Shown: positions 59,001 through 64,000 of the stretch, piece after piece
How the letters are laid out: each line of letters begins with the position of its first letter
Numbering within the stretch: the stretch's first letter is position 1
Notes under the pieces: model-generated
Databases searched by the model: none
What the model saw: the letters and a program-made list of their open reading frames with translations, nothing else
Told to the model about the DNA's origin: nothing
Assembly (NCBI GenBank): GCA_905183005.1
Contig: CAJJDO010000093.1
Coordinates: forward strand, 132,203-196,202
Length of the DNA: 64,000 nt
Origin: Paramecium pentaurelia
Taxonomy: Eukaryota > Ciliophora > Oligohymenophorea > Peniculida > Parameciidae
Reading direction: 5' to 3'
Made by a program: the position numbers and the translations under genes

Positions 59001-60427
59001 TCTGCCTAAGTAGCATTCAATGTTAAGAAATTGCATTCATAGCAATTGTTAATTGTTAGATTACGAATCATTAAATAAACAATAGTTTCTAATTTTGCAA
59101 TTTAAATTGAAGAACAATCTTCTATTATAATATTAGTTAATTAAATAAGGGAAGCTTCTTTTAAATTAACCAGTATTGAATTATTGATTTATTTAAATTC
59201 CACTTAATCAATATTCAATTCTGTAATTGTTTTTGAATTAATTAATATTCCAAATAAGGAATTAAAATTACCCTTTGAAAGTGACAAAGTTCCATTAATT
59301 TAAAATAGACCTTTTTATTAATTATTAGATATATTGAAGTAATTAAGCATAATATTAGTTTGATTAGATATTGATATTAATAATGGCCCAACCAAAGTTG
59401 ATATGATGATTTACTGGAGAAATATATTTTGGCTATCCATAGAGAATAACGCTTTACACTCAACTTCCATTATTGTACTATTATATATATAGACATATTG
59501 ACTTTCTGCTATAATCAATTGTGAATCTGATACTACTCTATTAATATTCAAGCTAGAGAGCTTGATTTAGTTTTGACTTTGTAGTCGTATCAAAATACTT
59601 TAAGATAGAGTTACATTGAGAATTTTAGTGTAGAGAGCACCCTTAGCCAAAATTCCAGTTGAGAGAGTTAAATAAGTATTTTAGATTGTGATTTCTTGTG
59701 AAATATCTGTCTCAATCAAAATGCTTTAAACAACAAATGAATTATTGAGAGTTAATCTATTCACATAGGTTTTAGGTGATAATGTTGAATTGATAAAACT
59801 TACTTAATCAATAATAACATTTCTTAATTAGATCATCTATGAACTTAGTTAACTTCTAAAAAAAGTGCAATCTGAAATGAATAATCCATCTACATCAATT
59901 GAAGATTGAAATGCTGTTTTATTTTAAAATGTCATTCCTATCATCTAAGAATCACGTATCTACATTTTAGTACTATTTATTTAACAATTCCTAAGAAGAA
60001 TGACTTTCTAGAGCAGAACTGGACCTATGATGTTTATTGAGTCTGTTAAGGTGTCTATAGTAATGTTCTGGAATTCAACAACCTTAAATCCTATCAGTGT
60101 TACATTTTAAGTCAATAGCAATTCAGTTCCTATTACTTTAAGTTAGCCACCAGAAGATGTCATATTCATTAATTTCTCATTATTCACATTAAGAGTACAA
60201 TTGTATTCTGGTATCTAAACAGATTTGTCAATTTGTATTGTGAGTCCCATCTCATCCTTACAAATCAATAACTCCATTGTGATATACAAATTTATGAACA
60301 AAAACAATCTTCTCATCAAAACAAATAAATAAATAGTGATTAAATATTTCAATATACATCCAAAATCATAAAACATCAATCCTTCATAAACTATCATTAC
60401 ATATTCCATAGAATAAACTTCTAACAT
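56098..60427 (-). CDS. large multipass surface protein with beta-helix-like ectodomain and Cys-rich juxtamembrane region, 1,433 aa
   Basis: The ectodomain (about residues 60-800) has many short, N/T/I-rich repeats (NVTLIGFKVVEFQNITIDTL, LTINNCYECNFLTL) of the kind that form right-handed beta-helices. Then comes a GCC2/GCC3-like cysteine cluster: CEIGEEWENQSCLRCPPGSY, NHCQQC, CSQGYTGALCDDCDYYAEHW, CTICENDVF. The last 480 residues hold about seven to nine membrane helices (IFKIIFSFSWILIALFISI, LFVSLLFVFSFVLIYYLI, LKILIIPTLIIVGIVSPLFY). One intron, 56306-56333 (28 nt), near the 3' end, gives 1,434 codons. The true start may be the internal MRRLFLFINLYITMELLIC (about residue 38), a better signal peptide. 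Function unknown; abundant ciliate family. Confidence 0.85.
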
Positions 60428-60554
60428 TTTTATTATTTATTCATTCCTTCTCCTCATCATACTATTACACTCAATATTTATTCAACATTTTAATTATGTA
60501 TCATACAAGTCTTATTTATATTGTCTTTATTTATATAATATATATTAATCTTTA

Positions 60555-60920
60555 ATGGAAAAACTTCAATTTATCATAACAACTCTTAAAATAGGAGATG
60601 ATATCACCTATCAAAAAAAGAAAGGAAATCATTTACAAATTCATTTTTAAGATTTCATAAATAATCAATTCTTCTATTAAATATCTCATCAAATGAATTT
60701 AAGATTAAAACTAAAAAAGATGATGATCCTCCATTTAAGTTTCAAATAGGAGTATTGATGATATTATAACTGGATTTACATTAAATACTTAATAAAATGA
60801 CCATAAGAGAAAAAAGTCAAAGCAGAAATCCCTCATTCAAATTGGCTAATAAAGAGATGGATTGACTTACAAAATCCAATAATAAATAAAAAATTAATCT
60901 TGAAAATTGAGTTAATATGA
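60555..60920 (+). pseudogene. FKBP-domain pseudogene
   Basis: FKBP-like pieces appear in order but in different frames: MEKLQFIITTLKIGDDITYQ and KKKGNHLQIHFQDF (frame 1), KDDDPPFKFQIG (frame 2), IDDIITGFTLNTQQ (frame 3), MTIREK, then KVKAEIPHSNWL and KLILKIELI. No GT...AG introns can join them. At least three frameshifts, one in a run of six A's, break the gene. Compare the intact FKBP-TPR gene at 8825, which has PYKFRIGKDELIKGFDIALK in the same place. Recent enough that most of the domain is still legible. Confidence 0.65.
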
Positions 60921-60942
60921 ATAACATTCTGATCATATAACT

Positions 60943-62214
60943 TCATTACTGTACTAATGGGTATGGATGTGAGTATTCTCCACTCTGCTAAGAATTCATG
61001 AATGTATAATACTTATAAAGGAGCAAAAGGTTTAGATGCTGAGACTGTATAAGCAGTTGGAATGGTTTACTATGGTGCTCTAACTACAGGTTAAACATAT
61101 TAAATAATCTATGGTTAAGGGATCTGTTGTTAAATAGTAGGTTATGGTACTGTGATTTATTAGATAACAGGTTCTTATTTTGGTGAAACCATTTTGATTG
61201 GACTTTCTTGATAATAAACTAAAGGTTGAGGAGGTTCAGTTTTATTAATCACAATAGGTTATGGTTAAGGTGGAGGTTATGTATATGTTGATAATGGTTA
61301 AGGTGGATGTTATGTATATGATAATGGTTATGGTTATTATATATAAGTTTATGTATATGGTTAAACTTATGGGACTATTTAAACAATTGGTGGTTATTAA
61401 GGTTGTACAGGAGGAGCTACTTGAGTTTGATAAATAATTTATTAAGGTATTTATTATACTGGTTAACTAACCATCATCCTTTGTGGACTATAATTATATG
61501 GTTGATAATCTGCATGTGTAGATAAAACAGGATCATATATCATTCTTGATACTCTTCTTATAGGATTGTCACCAGTTTTTTCACCTGGTCTGAAGAAGTA
61601 TTCTCCATCTTCCAATGTCACCATGAATAGATGATGAAGATGGAACTTTGCTTATTCTAATGCTTCATAATTCACTTAGATAGGAACACCTTAATATTTC
61701 AATTAAGGATTCTAATTATCTTGATCTGCAAAATATAGTATAGTTTCCTTTAAACAGTAATTTGGGTCTTTTAATTTTTCTAGTTTCTTTAAGAGATTCC
61801 TCCATTACACAATTAAGTTGTATTGGTAATTTTAATCTGCTTTATTCAATACATCATCTACAATAGTATCAATTAATTTATGTAAATCTTGTCTGATTTA
61901 TAGGATATCACCTGTTTGATGAGTAGCAATTTCATTTGCCCTACTCGCATAACCTTTGTAAACTTATGTTAATGTACTCTCAATTGAGTCAACTAATAAA
62001 TTAGTAATTATGATATACTATATCGAGAATGTTAATGTGGATGCACCTAAATACAATCTTAACACAAAGGCATCAAACAATTTGGTTCTTTACAAAAATG
62101 ACGTATGTATTGTGGATGATAAATACATCTAGTCAAAGGAGCTTCTTGAAATAGGTATTCTGATGTAATTTTTACGGGTTATTAGTGATCGTTAATTGGT
62201 TAAAGTACTTACAT
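60943..62214 (-). CDS. B-box-type zinc-finger protein with Pro/Gln-rich repeats, 406 aa
   Basis: N-terminal zinc site: RCIYHPQYIRHFCKEPNCLM then PLCQDCIQVHPHQHS, with the Cys/His spacing of a B-box. A helical middle follows (IESTLTQVYKGYASRANEIA, RQDLHKLIDTIVDDVLNKAD), a compact segment FRPGEKTGDNPIRRVSRMIY, then about 170 residues of Pro/Gln/Tyr-rich low-complexity sequence with near-tandem units (QPQPLSYTQHPPQPLSTYTQ). Two introns: 61993-62018 (26 nt) and 60988-61012 (25 nt); exons total 407 codons, ending YSHPYPLVQQ. The start MQVLQPINDHQQPVKIT is the first ATG before the finger. The same N-terminal layout without a RING is common in ciliates; partner unknown. Confidence 0.82.
61261..61330. 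repeat. imperfect 33-36-bp tandem duplication in the Pro/Gln coding region
   Basis: Two adjacent near-copies of a unit containing GGTTAAGGTGGA and TTATGTATATG, coding a PPQP...YTQ unit on the minus strand. In-frame expansion of the low-complexity tail of the B-box protein. Confidence 0.6.
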
Positions 62215-62378
62215 AAATTTATTAATAATTATAAAAAGTGAATAATTAATCAAGTTTTTATTGTCTTAAAGAAATAAATATTAATTTAATTCAATGATGT
62301 TTGACTACATATTTATATATATATATGTATGTAAATACATTAAGTTAGTAAAAAATAACTCAATTTTTTTAAATATAA

Positions 62379-63111
62379 TCACAAACCTCTAAAAGAGGAG
62401 GAAATTTTGAAATCATACAATGACTACATAGGAGAGTGATGAACAGTATTTGGTTTCGAATTTTTAATAATAAATTATTTGATTGGACTCTCCAATTAGG
62501 GAATAAAAAATAATTATCTTAAATTCCTTCTCCCTTTAAGTAACGAAGAGTATGAATTTTTATTATCTTTACTTTTTGGTTTGCTTCTCTTTGATTATTA
62601 AGTAGTATCAACTATAATTATTTGTTTCAGTTCCGAAATAGCATTCTAAATAGTTGATGGTTTTTATTATTGTTCATTGACTGTTTATTTAGTTAATACC
62701 TTTTTAATAGTGAATTTCTTTTTTGTTTTTATTCTTTTCATAATTCTATATCTGATAATAAAAATAACACAATTGATAAGTCTTCTGAATTTGCGAATTT
62801 ATTTTTGTTTTCTCCATTATCTATTTATTTAGAGTAATATGATACTTGGTTTGAGGAAATTAATATAACTGAAATATTTTCTTCATTAGAGTAGATCTTT
62901 TACCACAAGAATCACAATAACAACTTGACTCACCAAATATATTTTTCTAAATTCTAAGATTTTTGTTTATTCTTTCTTTTGTAAATACTGATCTATCTTA
63001 TATTAGAGTAGCATTCCGCTTAGATCCACAAGAAGGTAATGGTTTTGAATATTTCTTATGGTTCGAATATATACTTCTTTATTGCTTAATTTACATAATA
63101 GATTGATTCAT
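62379..63111 (-). CDS. small Ser/Lys/Gln-rich unknown protein, 237 aa
   Basis: Model with one 19-nt intron, 62681-62699, giving 238 codons. The protein opens MNQSIMQIKQQRSIYSNHKK, has a cysteine pair in GESSCYCDSCGKRSTL, then basic helical stretches (KKIFQLYQFPQTKYHITLNK) and a C-terminal half with many Ser-Pro/Lys sites (DTTQQSKRSKPKSKDNKNSY, SKPNTVHHSPMQSLYDFKIS). A nuclear, phosphorylated protein would fit this composition, but no family is recognised. A 23-nt alternative intron after CDSC is possible and would shorten the protein. The very short intron makes the exact structure uncertain. Confidence 0.5.
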
Positions 63112-63849
63112 AAATTAAATAATAAGCTAAAATGAAGATCTTTATCAAATAACGTTTAAGCAACATTAAGATTATAAATGTAAATAAGAGTAGTGAAAAA
63201 TTGTATATTAATGAAAAATAAAATAGCTCATTTAGATAAATTGAATGATATATTTATGAAGGTTCATTATATTCATATGAATTGAAGTTTGTGATTTTTT
63301 CAAGTATATTTATTAGACAATCTTATGGTAAATATAGTATAATATCTATTATTTAATTGAATAGATGAAGTGATAAATTTTTATATTTAAAATTGATAAA
63401 GAAATTGAAAGTGAAATTGAAATGTCTAGATATAAAGAGAATACCAATTATAAATATGATAAATAATAAAAGGATTGCTCAATAATAATTTTAATAAATT
63501 GAAAGGATTTCATTTTTAATACAAAAATAAAGATAAAGAATTATCATAAAATTCATCTTATCTAATAATTAGACTCTCAAAGTAGTTTGGATTTCATTAA
63601 CTCATTTTCCAATAATAGCATTAAATTTAGATTCAATAAATTTTAGTTATTAATATATTTTATAATTTAAATCATAAAATAGTAATTAGTATTATAATTA
63701 AGAACATACACTTCAAAAATGATTAGGATGCTTAAAATTCTGTTTATGATTTTAATAGAACAATAATTCTAAGTTGTGATAATTGTATCTTTAGATTTAT
63801 CTTTATAAAATCCTAAAATTATACATATTTTTATTTATTTATTAATATT
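63112..63849. other. intergenic, no gene seen
   Basis: About 740 bp of AT-rich DNA with TGA in all frames. Nothing recognisable; short open stretches here are no longer than expected by chance. Confidence 0.6.
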
Positions 63850-64000
63850 TCACAACCATTCGTTAATACCTAATGGATCATAATCGACTAATTGATACTC
63901 AATTTGATTAAGAGGGGACTAATTATAAGATAGTTTTACTATTTTTTATTAATTTTCTCTAATTTTAATAATAGTAAAGGTTAAATACAATTAACCAATT
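63850..64000 (-). CDS. 3' end of a gene entering from the right edge (unknown)
   Basis: The last exon on the minus strand reads KIVKLSYNQSPLNQIEYQLV then DYDPLGINEWL and a TGA at 63850-63852. A GT...AG stretch just upstream (about 63958-63987, 30 nt) looks like an intron. Composition is protein-like, with acidic and hydrophobic residues and a sharp stop, in contrast to the spacer to its left. Too little is present to name a family. Confidence 0.45.

Noticed and set aside
62005..62310. A plus-strand frame (MIYYIENVNVDAPKYN...) across the B-box gene start
   Set aside because: The minus strand carries a B-box zinc site and a spliced open frame there, which explains the composition.
1..64000. 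tRNA, rRNA, CRISPR, phage or transposase genes
   Set aside because: None was seen in any spacer or frame; spacers are short and AT-rich.

Overview
The window looks like macronuclear DNA of a Paramecium-type ciliate. TAA and TAG run through almost every gene as glutamine codons, only TGA ends reading frames, the DNA is very AT-rich, and genes are interrupted by very short GT...AG introns. I placed 78 introns, nearly all 19-34 nt. Coordinates given for genes are genomic spans; introns are listed in the evidence. In most genes the exon sum is an exact multiple of three, which I used as a check on each model.

Layout. 1-8 kb: 5' part of transketolase (-), a glutamine-rich coiled-coil protein (+), a NIMA-related kinase (-) and an ABCD/PMP70-type peroxisomal half transporter (-) whose middle appears twice around a single N. 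8.8-20 kb: an FKBP-TPR co-chaperone, a Brix-domain ribosome-assembly factor (Ssf1/Peter Pan), a PHO80-like cyclin, a secreted crystallin-like protein, a decayed region, a coiled-coil protein ending in a CaaX box and a one-repeat Myb/SANT protein. 21-27 kb: intron-free DNA topoisomerase II followed by an XRCC4 homologue. 27-36 kb: a second crystallin-like secreted protein, a TPR protein with 12 introns, a two-repeat secreted protein, an OMS1-like methyltransferase, actin, a second NEK kinase and a probable organelle membrane protein starting 16 bp from it. 36-46 kb: kinesin-9, then a very compact minus-strand run (small membrane protein, unknown protein, small Tim chaperone, kinesin-7-like), then RING/B-box and SF-assemblin genes. 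46-56 kb: a NOT4-like RNA-binding protein, a two-pass membrane protein, unknown proteins, Oxa1, and a coiled-coil gene whose 3' part is again duplicated around a single N. 56-64 kb: a 1,433-residue multipass cysteine-rich surface protein, an FKBP pseudogene, a B-box/Pro-Gln protein, a small unknown gene, and the 3' end of a gene entering from the right.

The gene set is ordinary ciliate housekeeping, cytoskeletal, mitochondrial and surface biology; I see no CRISPR, plasmid, phage or transposon. The points most worth a second look are two tandem duplications that behave as assembly artefacts, a 16-bp head-to-head gene pair, introns whose splice sites do not fit (NOT4-like and methyltransferase genes), a perfect 17-bp-arm hairpin, a paralogous crystallin-like secreted family, and the strong deficit of 3n-length introns. 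I found no convincing candidate for a wholly new multi-gene system.
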